Made by a program: the position numbers and the translations under genes. 64,000 bases of DNA from CAWEDP01 sp963807925 (GTDB lineage: Bacteria; Acidobacteriota; Vicinamibacteria; Vicinamibacterales; CAVVIG01): positions 372,001 through 436,000 of the forward strand of contig CAWEDP010000001.1 of the NCBI GenBank assembly GCA_963807925.1, written 5' to 3'. The notes beneath the pieces are model-generated. The model saw only the letters and a list, made by a program, of their open reading frames with translations, had not been told where the DNA came from and ran no database searches. Below, piece after piece: positions 21,075-31,202 of this stretch; position 1 is the stretch's first letter; each line of letters starts with the position of its first letter.

Positions 21075-21616
21075 GCTCGCCTGCCGCGGCGGCGGCTTCG
21101 GCTCGTCGCGCCCTGAAGCGGCTGGCCCGTCGGCCAGGCGCGCTCGACGCGAGCCGGTATTGCCGCGGCGACGTCCACCTCTGGTTCTACAACATCGGCA
21201 CCGCCGGCGTGCGCCGGCTGGCTCGCGCGGTTCACGCGGCGCACCGGCTCTAATGGCGGATCCAGGAAGCCATGGCCTTTGCCGACCGTCCCAGCGCCGA
21301 CCGGTTCCTCGAGGCGAAACAGCTCGGCATCGAGGTGGTGGCGCGAGGGCGCGCGGGCAACCGGGCGACGACCGACGCGCTCGGGGTGGCGTACGACGTG
21401 GCGGGACGCTTGCGCCGCGACGAGAACGACCTCGTTCAGAAGGCGGTCGGCTGGCTCCTGCGCGAGGCCGGCAAGGCCGATTTCGCCAGCCTGGAGCGTT
21501 ATCTCGGTCGCCACGGCCGTGCCATGTCCCGCACGACCGTCCGGTATGCTATCGAGCGCGCGCCGACGCGCCTGCGCCGCGAACTGCTCGAGTGCACCGG
21601 ACGGAACCGATCGTGA
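21071..21616 (+). pseudogene. Broken DNA alkylation repair gene (AlkD-like)
   Basis: The frame from GTG 21071 encodes the N-terminus of an AlkD-type HEAT-like DNA glycosylase (RRPGALDASRYCRGDVHLWF then YNIGTAGVRRLARAVHAAHR) but meets an in-frame TAA at 21251-21253. The same frame continues after the stop with EAMAFADRPSADRFLEAKQL and ends with the clear AlkD C-terminus DENDLVQKAVGWLLREAGK and TTVRYAIER. The central part, which in the family holds much of the DNA-binding concave face, is largely missing: only about 182 codons remain against roughly 220-240. Stop plus internal deletion argue for true decay rather than a read error. Both ends keep GTGA-type overlaps with neighbours, so it decayed inside an operon. 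Confidence 0.78.
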
Positions 21617-23937
21617 ATCCGCAGGCGTCCGCGACCGGGCCCGCCGCGGCATCGCCGGCGCCGGGCGGCTGGCGCCGCGCCGTGCCCTGGCTGCTCGCCA
21701 CAGCCGGCTACGTCGTCTACACGATCGTCGAGACGTGGCCGCTGGCCAACCGCCTGACGAGCGTGATCCCGAGCGATCCCGGGGACCCGGTGCTGAACAC
21801 CTGGATTCTCTGGTGGAACGCGCACGCGGTCCCGTTCACCACCCGCTGGTGGAATGCGCCGGCGTTCTGGCCGTCCACCGGCGTCCTCGCATACTCGGAG
21901 GTTCTGCTCGGCCTGACCCCCCTCACCGATCCCATTCAATGGCTGGGCGGGAGCCCGATGACGGCCTATAACGTCACGTTTCTCCTGACGTTTCCGTTGT
22001 CGGCGCTGGCCGCGCACGCCCTCGTCCGCCGGCTGACGGGCCGCCACGACGCCGGAATCGTCGCGGGGCTGATCTACGGGTTTCATCCGTTTCGTATCGC
22101 GCACTTCCCGCAGATTCAGGTGATGACGTCGTACTGGATGCCGCTCGCGCTCCTCGGCGCGCACGCATACCTGACGAGCGGCAGGCGGCGCTGGCTCGCG
22201 CTGTTTGCGCTCTCCTGGCTGATGCAGGCGCTCTCGAACGGCTATTACCTGCTGTTCTTTCCGGTTCTGGCCGGCGTCTGGATGTTGTGGTTCGGAACCG
22301 CGAAGTGGCGCACCTTCGCGGAGCTGACCTCGGCGTTCCTGCTCGGATCGCTGCCGCTCGTCCCGCTTCTGTGGATGTACCGGAGGGTGCACGCGGCGCT
22401 CAACTTCCAGCGCGATTTCGGCGTGGTCAACGAGTTCGGCGCCGACGTGACGGCGCTCCTCGACGCGTCGCCGCTTCTCCGGTTCTGGCACGTGCAGGGA
22501 TTCCATCGGGCCGAAGGCGAGCTGTTTCCCGGGGTCACGGCCGCGGTCCTGGTGCTGCTGCTGGTGGTCGGGTGGCTGTGGAAAGCCGACCCGAACCGGC
22601 GGCCGTCTCCCTTCGTTCAGACGCTTCTCGCGGCGTCGGTGCTCTTCATCGGCGTCGGATTGACGTCCATGCTGTTCGGCCCGTGGGCGATCCGCATCGG
22701 CCGCCTGACGCTCCTGTCGGTGCGCTATGCCGGCAGACCGCTGCGGATCGGCGTCATCCTCTTCGCGATCGCGATGGCGCTGCTGCCGCGCGTGCTGGCC
22801 GCGTGGCGCCGGCGGTCGACGCTGATGTTCTACACGCTGGCGATGGCGTTGATGTACTTCCTGTGTTTCGGACCGCAGCCGCATTTCCTCGGTGTGCCCT
22901 TCATGGAGCACGGCCCGTACTGGTTGCTGATGGCGTTCCCCGGCTATGACGCCATCCGGGTGCCGGCGCGGTTCGCCATGCTGGCCGCGCTCTGTCTGTC
23001 GGTCGTTGCCGCCATGACCTTTGCGCGCCTCACGGCGATCGGGGGCCGGGCCGTCCGGGTTGTGATCGCCGGGATCGTGATCGGTGGCGTGCTCGCCGAC
23101 ACGTTGCTGGCCGAAATGCCGCTCGAGACGCCGCCGCACCGTCTGAAGATGCTCGAATCCCTTTCGGTGCCCGGGGCCGTCCTGGAGCTCCCGCTCGGCA
23201 ACCTGTACGACGACGTGGCGGCGATGTACCGGGGAATGTTCCACGGACGGCCGGTGGTGAACGGCTACAGCGGATTCTTTCCGACGAGCTACGACATGCT
23301 GAGCGTCGGCCTGGCGAACCACGATCCGCAGATCTTCGATGCGCTCGCCGCCTGGGGGCCGATTGTCGTGGCCGTCGACACCGCGCGCGATCCGGATCAG
23401 GCGTGGACCAGACAGCTCGAGCGCCGCCCCCAGACGACGGTGCTCGGCGACGAAGACGGGTGGAAGGCGTTCGTGCTTCACGGCGCCGCCACGCCGCCGG
23501 CCGACCTCGACTCCGCCCAGCACCTCCCCATCCGTGGCGTGTCGGCCAACGTCAACCAGTCGCGGATGGCCCTGGCCGTCGACGGAGACGCCCGGACACG
23601 GTGGGACAGCGGCCCGCAACAGGGGACCGAGATCGTCACGATCGATCTGGGTGCGCCCAGGGTCGTGGACGGAGTGACCATGACGCTCGGCGGCCGGACC
23701 ACCGATTCTCCGCGGAGCCTCGCCATCGACACCTCCGAGGACGAAGGGCAGTGGACGATCCGGTGGGACGGCAGCGTCGGAGTCGCCGTCTTCGCGGCGG
23801 CCGTCCGGGATCCCCGGGAGCTGCCGCTGACCTTCCCGCTCCCCCACGTCCGCACGCGATGGATTCGCCTGCGTCAGCTGGGGCGCGATCCGGTGTTCTA
23901 CTGGTCGATCTACGAGCTGCACGTCCTGGGACGGTAG
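21613..23937 (+). CDS. Large polytopic membrane protein, glycosyltransferase-C-like, with discoidin-like C-terminal domain
   Basis: 774 residues. After a cytosolic N-terminus come about ten to twelve membrane helices (about 30-510) with an acidic first loop (IPSDPGDPVLNTWILWWNAH), a plan shared with lipid-linked-sugar glycosyltransferases of the GT-C fold and YfhO-like proteins. The region 620-774 is beta-rich and resembles an F5/8 type C (discoidin) carbohydrate-binding domain: SRMALAVDGDARTRWDSG, then VTIDLGAPRVVDGVTMTLGG and RTRWIRLRQLG. A cell-envelope glycan role is inferred, not proven. GTG 21613 overlaps the stop of the alkD remnant. Confidence 0.75.
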   Translation: MNPQASATGPAAASPAPGGWRRAVPWLLATAGYVVYTIVETWPLANRLTSVIPSDPGDPVLNTWILWWNAHAVPFTTRWWNAPAFWPSTGVLAYSEVLLGLTPLTDPIQWLGGSPMTAYNVTFLLTFPLSALAAHALVRRLTGRHDAGIVAGLIYGFHPFRIAHFPQIQVMTSYWMPLALLGAHAYLTSGRRRWLALFALSWLMQALSNGYYLLFFPVLAGVWMLWFGTAKWRTFAELTSAFLLGSLPLVPLLWMYRRVHAALNFQRDFGVVNEFGADVTALLDASPLLRFWHVQGFHRAEGELFPGVTAAVLVLLLVVGWLWKADPNRRPSPFVQTLLAASVLFIGVGLTSMLFGPWAIRIGRLTLLSVRYAGRPLRIGVILFAIAMALLPRVLAAWRRRSTLMFYTLAMALMYFLCFGPQPHFLGVPFMEHGPYWLLMAFPGYDAIRVPARFAMLAALCLSVVAAMTFARLTAIGGRAVRVVIAGIVIGGVLADTLLAEMPLETPPHRLKMLESLSVPGAVLELPLGNLYDDVAAMYRGMFHGRPVVNGYSGFFPTSYDMLSVGLANHDPQIFDALAAWGPIVVAVDTARDPDQAWTRQLERRPQTTVLGDEDGWKAFVLHGAATPPADLDSAQHLPIRGVSANVNQSRMALAVDGDARTRWDSGPQQGTEIVTIDLGAPRVVDGVTMTLGGRTTDSPRSLAIDTSEDEGQWTIRWDGSVGVAVFAAAVRDPRELPLTFPLPHVRTRWIRLRQLGRDPVFYWSIYELHVLGR

Positions 23938-23939
23938 GA

Positions 23940-23961
23940 GCGTTCGCGAACGCGATATAGT
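23940..23961 (+). promoter_or_regulatory. Putative thiC promoter -10 with a 14-bp perfect palindrome
   Basis: TATAGT at 23956-23961 is a good -10 for the thiC leader. A perfect palindrome GCGTTCGCGAACGC occupies 23940-23953, where the -35/-10 spacer would be; it could be an operator. No convincing -35 is seen. The predicted start near 23968 lies just before the riboswitch. Confidence 0.45.
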
Positions 23962-23972
23962 GATCTCTTTGG

Positions 23973-24050
23973 CCGCCAGGGGTATCACGCGCGGGATTGA
24001 GAGCACACCCTTGGAACCTGATCCGGTTGAGACCGGCGACGGGAGGGCGG
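23973..24050 (+). promoter_or_regulatory. TPP (thiamine pyrophosphate) riboswitch
   Basis: The leader matches the THI-box pattern: AGGGGT (23978-23983), the TTGAGA form of the CUGAGA pyrimidine-sensor motif (23997-24002), ACCC, then GAACCTGATCCGG (24014-24026), the paired GACCGGCG and GGGAGG (24041-24046). Helix P1 can form between CCGCC (23973-23977) and GGCGG (24046-24050). That 3' strand abuts the ATG of thiC at 24052 and overlaps its Shine-Dalgarno region, so TPP binding would block translation initiation directly. No separate terminator hairpin is visible. Confidence 0.93.
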
Positions 24051-24051
24051 G

Positions 24052-25668
<1,617 letters not shown>

Positions 25669-25696
25669 CGCGCGCCGCGGCGCGGACGCCGGCGCT

Positions 25697-26230
25697 CTAC
25701 CGTTCTGTGACCGGGACGATCTGGATGATCGATCGAAAGCGCGCCGGCTGGCCGCCCGGTCTGGGGTTCGGGTACCCTTCGGAGATCGCGCTCTGAAAGT
25801 CCTTGATGGTCACGCCGGGTGGAAACGCCATCGTGTCTTCCCGGAACTTCCCGACGTCGAACTCGTGGGTGGCGGGCACCTCGAAGATCAGCTCGCCGCG
25901 CTGCTTCAGGGCGTTGCGGTAATAGGTGACGAGGTCGGTGAACGCGGCGGCCGAACCGAAGAGATAGAACCGCTGCCCGCGTCCCGCGTCGTACGATCCC
26001 AGAAACTGCGCGGCGGGATAGATCGGCACGCCGAGCGTCGCCTCGGTCGGCGCCCCGTCGGCACCCTGTGAGCCCGCCAGCGGAACACCTGGCGGCGGAA
26101 CCGGCGCCGGTGCCGCCGGTTGCGAGGGCTGGGAGGTGGCCGGCGGCGACGACCCGGGCACGGGGAACGGGCGCGGGACCGGTTGTTGCGCGAGTGCGAG
26201 CGCTGCCGCCAGCACGGTTCCGAGCACCAT
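25697..26230 (-). CDS. Secreted Pro-rich protein of unknown function
   Basis: 177 residues with an N-terminal signal peptide (VLGTVLAAALALAQ), a Pro/Ala/Ser-rich linker to about residue 60, and a conserved globular part with LGVPIYPAAQFLGSYDAGRG, FYLFGSAAAFTDLVTYYRNALKQ (written here in part) and TMAFPPGVTIKDF. The segment resembles conserved acidobacterial secreted proteins with no assigned function. ATG 26230 begins the signal peptide; an open frame continues upstream to 26701 but is antisense to htpX and has no coding character. It is divergent from htpX with 63 bases between. Confidence 0.75.
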   Translation of the reverse strand: MVLGTVLAAALALAQQPVPRPFPVPGSSPPATSQPSQPAAPAPVPPPGVPLAGSQGADGAPTEATLGVPIYPAAQFLGSYDAGRGQRFYLFGSAAAFTDLVTYYRNALKQRGELIFEVPATHEFDVGKFREDTMAFPPGVTIKDFQSAISEGYPNPRPGGQPARFRSIIQIVPVTER

Positions 26231-26281
26231 GCGACAATTATAGCGTCGGCGGGAACCGCTCCGGCCCACCGGGCGTCCATC

Positions 26282-26287
26282 TACAAT
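26282..26287 (+). promoter_or_regulatory. -10-like element 7 bases before htpX
   Basis: TACAAT ends 6 bases before the ATG at 26294, so a transcript starting 7 bases downstream would be leaderless. There is no Shine-Dalgarno sequence before the ATG. The -35 region is weak, so this is tentative. Confidence 0.35.
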
Positions 26288-26293
26288 AGAACG

Positions 26294-27133
26294 ATGGCTA
26301 ACACCGTGAAGACCGCGCTTCTGCTCGGCGTGATGAGCGCGTTGTTCCTCCTGCTGGGGGACCTGCTCGGCGGATCGCAGGGAGTCGTCATCGGGTTCAT
26401 CTTCGCCGCGCTGACCAACTTCGGATCGTACTGGTTCTCCGACAAGGTCGTTCTTCGCCTCTACCACGCGCAGGAGGTCGGCCCCGACCATCGGCTCGCG
26501 CAGGTGGTGGCGCGGCTGGCACAGCGCGCCGGCCTCCCGATGCCGCGCGTCTACATCATTCCCGATGCGTCGCCGAACGCCTTCGCAACCGGACGCAATC
26601 CGCAGCACGCCGCGGTGGCGGCCACCGAGGGCATTCTGCGCATTCTGAACGACGACGAGCTGGAGGGCGTGCTCGGTCACGAGCTCTCGCACGTGAAGCA
26701 TCGCGACATTCTGATCAGCTCGGTCGCGGCCACGCTGGCGGCCGCCATCATGATGATCTCGAGATTCGCGATGTTCTGGGGCGGCGGGATGGGCCGCCGC
26801 GACGATCGGAACGATGCGAACCCGCTGGTGCTGCTCGTCACGATCATCCTGGCGCCCTTCGCCGCCATGCTCATTCAGATGGCAATCTCCCGTTCACGCG
26901 AGTACGACGCCGATGCCGGCGGCGCCTCCCTGGCCGGGAGTCCCCTGGGCCTCGTCAGTGCGCTCCGAAAGCTCGAAGCCGGAACGCGCGCCGTGCCGCT
27001 CGATGCGAACCCGGCCACGGCCCACATGTTCATCGTCAAACCCTTCTCCGGCCGGGGACTCACCTCGTTGTTCAGCACGCACCCCTCCACCGAATCCCGC
27101 ATCGAGGCGCTGATGGCGCTGGCCCGGCGCTAG
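26294..27133 (+). CDS. htpX: HtpX family membrane zinc metalloprotease
   Basis: M48B peptidase of the inner membrane involved in membrane-protein quality control. The 279 residues have two N-terminal helices (5-45), the zinc motif HELSH (H129, E130, H133), two further hydrophobic segments (about 142-200) and the third zinc ligand in SREYDADAGG near 203. Length matches short HtpX proteins. The 3' flank to 27368 contains no gene I can support. Confidence 0.93.
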   Translation: MANTVKTALLLGVMSALFLLLGDLLGGSQGVVIGFIFAALTNFGSYWFSDKVVLRLYHAQEVGPDHRLAQVVARLAQRAGLPMPRVYIIPDASPNAFATGRNPQHAAVAATEGILRILNDDELEGVLGHELSHVKHRDILISSVAATLAAAIMMISRFAMFWGGGMGRRDDRNDANPLVLLVTIILAPFAAMLIQMAISRSREYDADAGGASLAGSPLGLVSALRKLEAGTRAVPLDANPATAHMFIVKPFSGRGLTSLFSTHPSTESRIEALMALARR

Positions 27134-27368
27134 GGTCGCGCGCGTCGACCGCCCCGGGCGGCCGTGCTGGCTGCCCCCGCCGGTCTGTCGATTCGCGGCG
27201 CCGCTTCCTGCCAATGTCTGGCTGAATCGCAACGCGTGAGGCCGTCGCACGCCCCGCAGTACGCAACCCGCTTCGCCTCAGTCATTTGGCCGAACCTTTG
27301 TCGGCCGCCGCTACCGGGCCGCCCGGTGGCCCATGTCTTGCTGCTGGTTTCGATAGCGGAGGCGCGAC

Positions 27369-29678
27369 GTGCAGGTTGACGATCTTGACATCTCGCCGAG
27401 CAAGATTGGAGAGAGCGCACAGCGGATCCTCGACCGCGCCGTGGACGAAGCGCGCCGCCGGGACCAGGCGCTGCTGACCAACGAACTTCTGTTTCTGTCG
27501 TTCGCTCAGGTGGAGTGGGACACGTTCGCCGACGTGATGCGGGATCTCGAGTTGAACCCGCACACCATCCTGCAGGCGATCGAGGAGCAGCTTCACGTGA
27601 TGCCGTCGTTTGCCGGCCGCGAGCTGCGCGTGTCGGCGCCAACGAAGCTGGTGCTCAAGCTGGCGCTGCACCACGCCAGCCGCGCCGGGCGTCAGAGCAT
27701 CGAGGGCGTCGACCTGTTCTCGGCGGTGTTCGAAGAGACGCAGGGCGTCGCGGTGTCGATCCTGCGGCGCCACGGCGTCGAACCGGACGCGCTGTTGTCG
27801 CGGCTGACGACCCGGATGCGCGACATGGAGCTCCGGGAGGAGCGGCTCAAGAAGCGCTTCGAACTGCCGCCCTTCTTGAAGCACTTCGCCACCAACCTGA
27901 ATCTGCTCGCGCGGCAGGACAAGGTGCCCCCGGTGTTCGGCCGCGACGCCGAGATTCAGCAGGTGCTCGAGATTCTCTGCCATCGCGAGCGCGCCAACTC
28001 GGTCATCCTCATCGGCGAGCCGGGCGTCGGAAAGACGGCGATCGTCGAGGGGCTGGCCCGGCGGATCGAATACGAGCCGGACACGGTCCCGGTGCGGCTG
28101 CGCGACTGCCAGGTCGTCAACCTGCAGATGAACTCGATGGTCGCGGGCACGATGCTGCGCGGCATGTTCGAGGATCGCATCCAGAACGTCATCCGCGAGC
28201 TGAAAGAGCGGCCCAACCTGATCCTGTTCGTCGACGAGGCGCACACGATGGTGGGCGCCGGCTCGGCGCTCGGCGCCCCTTCCGATGCTGCCAACGTGTT
28301 GAAGTCGGTCTTGGCGCGCGGCGAGATCCGCATGATCGCGGCGACGACGCTGACCGAGTACAAGGAGTACATCCAGGAAGACGAGGCGCTCGCCCGCCGG
28401 TTCCGTTCCGTGATGGTCCGCGAGCCGTCGATCGAGGAAACGCGGCGCATCCTGTACAACCTGCGTCCCCGACTCGAACGCAACTACTCCGTCCGACTGC
28501 TGGACGATGCGGTCGATACCGCGCTCGAGCTGTCGCCGCGCTACATGCGCAACCTCCACCTCCCCGACAAGGTGATCGGGTGGCTCGATACCGCGGCCGT
28601 CCGCGCCGAAATCGACAAGCGCTGGGAAGTCCGCAAGCAAGACGTCGTCTCGGTCATCTCCCACGCGGCGCAGATTCCCGAGGACATGGTCTTCCGCGAC
28701 GTCGCGGATCGGTTCAAGGACATCGAGGAGCGGCTCGAGCGCCGCGTCGTGGGCCAGAAGAACGCCGTGTCGGCAGTGGCGCATCGGCTCGTTCTGAACA
28801 AGGGACCGCTCAAGGACGGGTTCGACCGTCCCGACGGCGTCCTGCTGTTCCTCGGCCCCACGGGTGTTGGCAAGACGGAGCTGGCGAAGGCGCTCGCGGA
28901 GTTCCTCTTCGGCGACGAGAAGAAGATGGTGCGCGTGGACATGTCCGAGTATCAGGACGGATCGGCCGCGGTCGACAAGTTGATCGGCATGCCCCGCGGA
29001 ATCGTCGGGAGCGAACGGGGCGGCATCCTCACCAATCAGCTCAGGGACAATCCGTACACCGTGCTGCTGCTGGACGAAGTGGAGAAAGCGAGTCCCCATC
29101 TCCTCAATCTGTTCCTGCAGGCGTTCGACGAGGGGTGGCTGACCGACGGGCGGGGCAAGCGTGTCTATCTGAGCGATGCCGTCGTCATCCTGACGTCGAA
29201 CATCGGATCCGAGCTTTTCCGGAAGCTGACGAGCCCGCTCGGCTTCCTGAAGCAGCAGGTGGGCGTCGAGCAGGTGCAGGGCGAGATTCTCCGGGAGCTG
29301 GAGCGGCGGTTCCCGCCCGAGTTCCGGAACCGCATCGACGAGGTCGTCCTGTTCGCGCCGCTGACGCACGCCGAGGTGCGCGAGATCGCGAAGCATTACC
29401 TGACGCAGGTGCGGCAGACGCTCGGGCGCGCCGGCAAGACCCTTCAGGTCGATGCGGACGCCCTGGAACTGATCGTCCAGCAGGGCTACAGCGTCGCCTT
29501 CGGCGCGCGCTTCCTGAAGCGGCTGATCGACCAGCGCGTGAAGCTGCCCCTCAGCGAGCGCTGGCGCGACGGCTCGCACTTCCGCGTCAGAGCGGAAGCC
29601 TCGCAGATCGTGGTGGAGATCGCGCCGGCCGGGATGGCGCAGGTCAACGAAGCCATCGCGTACGGCGGCGTGGCGTAG
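27369..29678 (+). CDS. clpA: ClpA/ClpC-type AAA+ unfoldase subunit
   Basis: Double-ring AAA+ ATPase that unfolds proteins for the ClpP protease. The 769 residues have an N-domain (1-165; ends NLLARQDKVPPVFGRD), D1 with Walker A GEPGVGKT near 216-223 and D2 with GPTGVGKT near 496-503 plus LLLDEVEKASP. There is no long ClpB-type middle coiled coil, which excludes the disaggregase. A loop with SPLGFLK near 622-628 lies where ClpA has IGL and ClpC has VGF, so ClpP docking is likely. GTG 27369 follows the purine-rich GCGGAGGCG. Neither clpP nor clpS is in the window. Confidence 0.9.
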   Translation: MQVDDLDISPSKIGESAQRILDRAVDEARRRDQALLTNELLFLSFAQVEWDTFADVMRDLELNPHTILQAIEEQLHVMPSFAGRELRVSAPTKLVLKLALHHASRAGRQSIEGVDLFSAVFEETQGVAVSILRRHGVEPDALLSRLTTRMRDMELREERLKKRFELPPFLKHFATNLNLLARQDKVPPVFGRDAEIQQVLEILCHRERANSVILIGEPGVGKTAIVEGLARRIEYEPDTVPVRLRDCQVVNLQMNSMVAGTMLRGMFEDRIQNVIRELKERPNLILFVDEAHTMVGAGSALGAPSDAANVLKSVLARGEIRMIAATTLTEYKEYIQEDEALARRFRSVMVREPSIEETRRILYNLRPRLERNYSVRLLDDAVDTALELSPRYMRNLHLPDKVIGWLDTAAVRAEIDKRWEVRKQDVVSVISHAAQIPEDMVFRDVADRFKDIEERLERRVVGQKNAVSAVAHRLVLNKGPLKDGFDRPDGVLLFLGPTGVGKTELAKALAEFLFGDEKKMVRVDMSEYQDGSAAVDKLIGMPRGIVGSERGGILTNQLRDNPYTVLLLDEVEKASPHLLNLFLQAFDEGWLTDGRGKRVYLSDAVVILTSNIGSELFRKLTSPLGFLKQQVGVEQVQGEILRELERRFPPEFRNRIDEVVLFAPLTHAEVREIAKHYLTQVRQTLGRAGKTLQVDADALELIVQQGYSVAFGARFLKRLIDQRVKLPLSERWRDGSHFRVRAEASQIVVEIAPAGMAQVNEAIAYGGVA

Positions 29679-29708
29679 GCTCAGGCGGCGGTCGGTCGGG
29701 GGCGCCCG

Positions 29709-30749
29709 CTACCAGGCAAATCCGACCTGTGCGGCCTGGGCCACGTCAGGTTCGACCGGCGGGCGCGCGCCAGCCTCCTCGCGCCGTGTCAGACCGTAGC
29801 GCTGTTGCAGCACCCGCACCATACCCTGCAGCTCCTTCCTGTACTTCTCGGGCGGATATTTGTTTCGGTAGAGCCGTTCGTAGCGCGGAACCATGGAGGG
29901 GAACTCGCGCTCGAGGAATCCCAGGAAATGCGCGCGCGTGCCTTCCTGCAGGTACATGACGTTGCACCCGACGAAGCGCGCGCCGTGATCGGCGATCGCC
30001 TTGATCGTCCGTTCGAGCTTGGCCAAAGACGACGACAGGCCCGGGACGATGGGCGCCATGAGCACCCCAGCGTTGACGCCGGCCTCCACCAGCTCGCGCA
30101 CCGCCCGGAGTCGCTGCAGCGGGTGCGCCGTGCCGGGTTCGAGCGTGCGCCACGCGTCGTCGTCGACGGTTGGAACGCTCATGTAGACCGTTGCACCCGC
30201 CTGGCGCGAAAGCTCCTGCAGGATGTCGCGATCCCGGACCACCATCGGACCCTTCGTCACGAGGCCGATCGGAGTGCGGCCGGCGGCGAGCACGGAAAGG
30301 CAGTCGCGCGTGAGCCGGTAATGTCCCTCGATAGGCTGGTACGGGTCGGTGGCCGTTCCGACCGCGACGAGCTCCCGCCGCCACGCGGGCCGATCGACTT
30401 CCTTCCGCAGCACGTCGACGACGTTCCGTTTCACGAGAATCACCGACGCGAACTCGTCGTCGGCGTTCATTTCGAACTGCACGTGATACCGGCGGGCGAA
30501 ACAGTAGTGACATCCGTGCGTGCACCCGCGGTAGACGTTGAGGGTCCACTTGAAGGGCATGCCCCGGACGGCGTTGAGCGCCGAGCGGCACACGACCTCC
30601 TGATAGGAGGCCTGGTCCGCGCGCCGCTCCGCCTCGGTCAGGGCGGCGGTGCCGCCACGCTTCACCGCGTCGGCGATGTCACGCGTGGTCGGAGGACGAG
30701 GAGCGAAATCGACGAACAGCGGAAACGTCCGGTCGGAGCGCTCAGCCAT
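29709..30749 (-). CDS. Radical SAM protein, SplB-like (PA0069 family)
   Basis: 346-residue radical SAM protein of the family often labelled PA0069 and related to spore photoproduct lyase-type proteins. The cluster motif is C76-X3-C80-X2-C83 in RGCTHGCHYCFAR. Further family features are VAVGTATDPYQPIEG, the TKGPMVVRDRDIL segment and YMSVPTVDDDAWR. Actual substrates of this family are unknown. It is convergent with the Clp ATPase gene, leaving 30 bases between them. Confidence 0.85.
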   Translation of the reverse strand: MAERSDRTFPLFVDFAPRPPTTRDIADAVKRGGTAALTEAERRADQASYQEVVCRSALNAVRGMPFKWTLNVYRGCTHGCHYCFARRYHVQFEMNADDEFASVILVKRNVVDVLRKEVDRPAWRRELVAVGTATDPYQPIEGHYRLTRDCLSVLAAGRTPIGLVTKGPMVVRDRDILQELSRQAGATVYMSVPTVDDDAWRTLEPGTAHPLQRLRAVRELVEAGVNAGVLMAPIVPGLSSSLAKLERTIKAIADHGARFVGCNVMYLQEGTRAHFLGFLEREFPSMVPRYERLYRNKYPPEKYRKELQGMVRVLQQRYGLTRREEAGARPPVEPDVAQAAQVGFAW

Positions 30750-30789
30750 GAGGCGGCCATATTTCGTCTTTTGTTCGCCACCATCATGG

Positions 30790-30826
30790 CTGCTGCGGCG
30801 GAGCGCGTCAAGCTCGGCCGCAGCAG
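30790..30826 (-). terminator. Strong hairpin after the small basic protein gene
   Basis: A perfect 10-bp stem CTGCTGCGGC (30790-30799) with GCCGCAGCAG (30817-30826) and a 17-base loop lies 9 bases after the stop at 30836. No T run follows on the minus strand, so it may stabilise or attenuate rather than terminate. Confidence 0.4.
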
Positions 30827-30835
30827 AACACGGGG

Positions 30836-31057
30836 CTATCGAGGCTTCGTCGACGCCCGCGGGCGCTTGGCGGCGGCGGCCTTCGAGCGGCGTCGGGCGT
30901 GTCGGACCTTCTTCTTCACGATCTTCCGTCGATTGACGACACGCGAGTGCCGGACGCGGTGTTGCACGACGCGTTTGGGAGCCGCCTCGCTGATCCCGGC
31001 GATCATGAAGACCGCGAGCAGCGCCATCAGCACCGTCGTGTACGTCTTTCGAATCAT
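30836..31057 (-). CDS. Small secreted, highly basic protein of unknown function
   Basis: 73 residues: an N-terminal signal peptide (IRKTYTTVLMALLAVFMIAG, cleavage expected after SEAA) and a mature part of about 48 residues that is almost half Lys and Arg with no acidic residue. A clear Shine-Dalgarno (GGAGGGTGG) stands 8-9 bases before the ATG at 31057, and the reading frame has normal third-position bias, so it is probably real. It could bind envelope polyanions such as LPS or nucleic acid; this is a guess from charge. I do not recognise the family. Confidence 0.68.
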   Translation of the reverse strand: MIRKTYTTVLMALLAVFMIAGISEAAPKRVVQHRVRHSRVVNRRKIVKKKVRHARRRSKAAAAKRPRASTKPR

Positions 31058-31202
31058 GCGGTCCACCCTCCAGACGCCGCGTGAAGCGCGACGCGCATCA
31101 CTGGCCTCGACACACGATAAACCAACGAGCGGCGCGTGCGGCCGATATTGTGAGCGGGCGGCCGCCTCCCGCGCCCGGCACGTTCGGCGGACGCAGCGCG
31201 TC

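Noticed and set aside
25671..25684. CGCGCCGCGGCGCG palindrome after thiC
   Set aside because: No T run on either side and a very short loop; probably a chance GC dyad between convergent genes.
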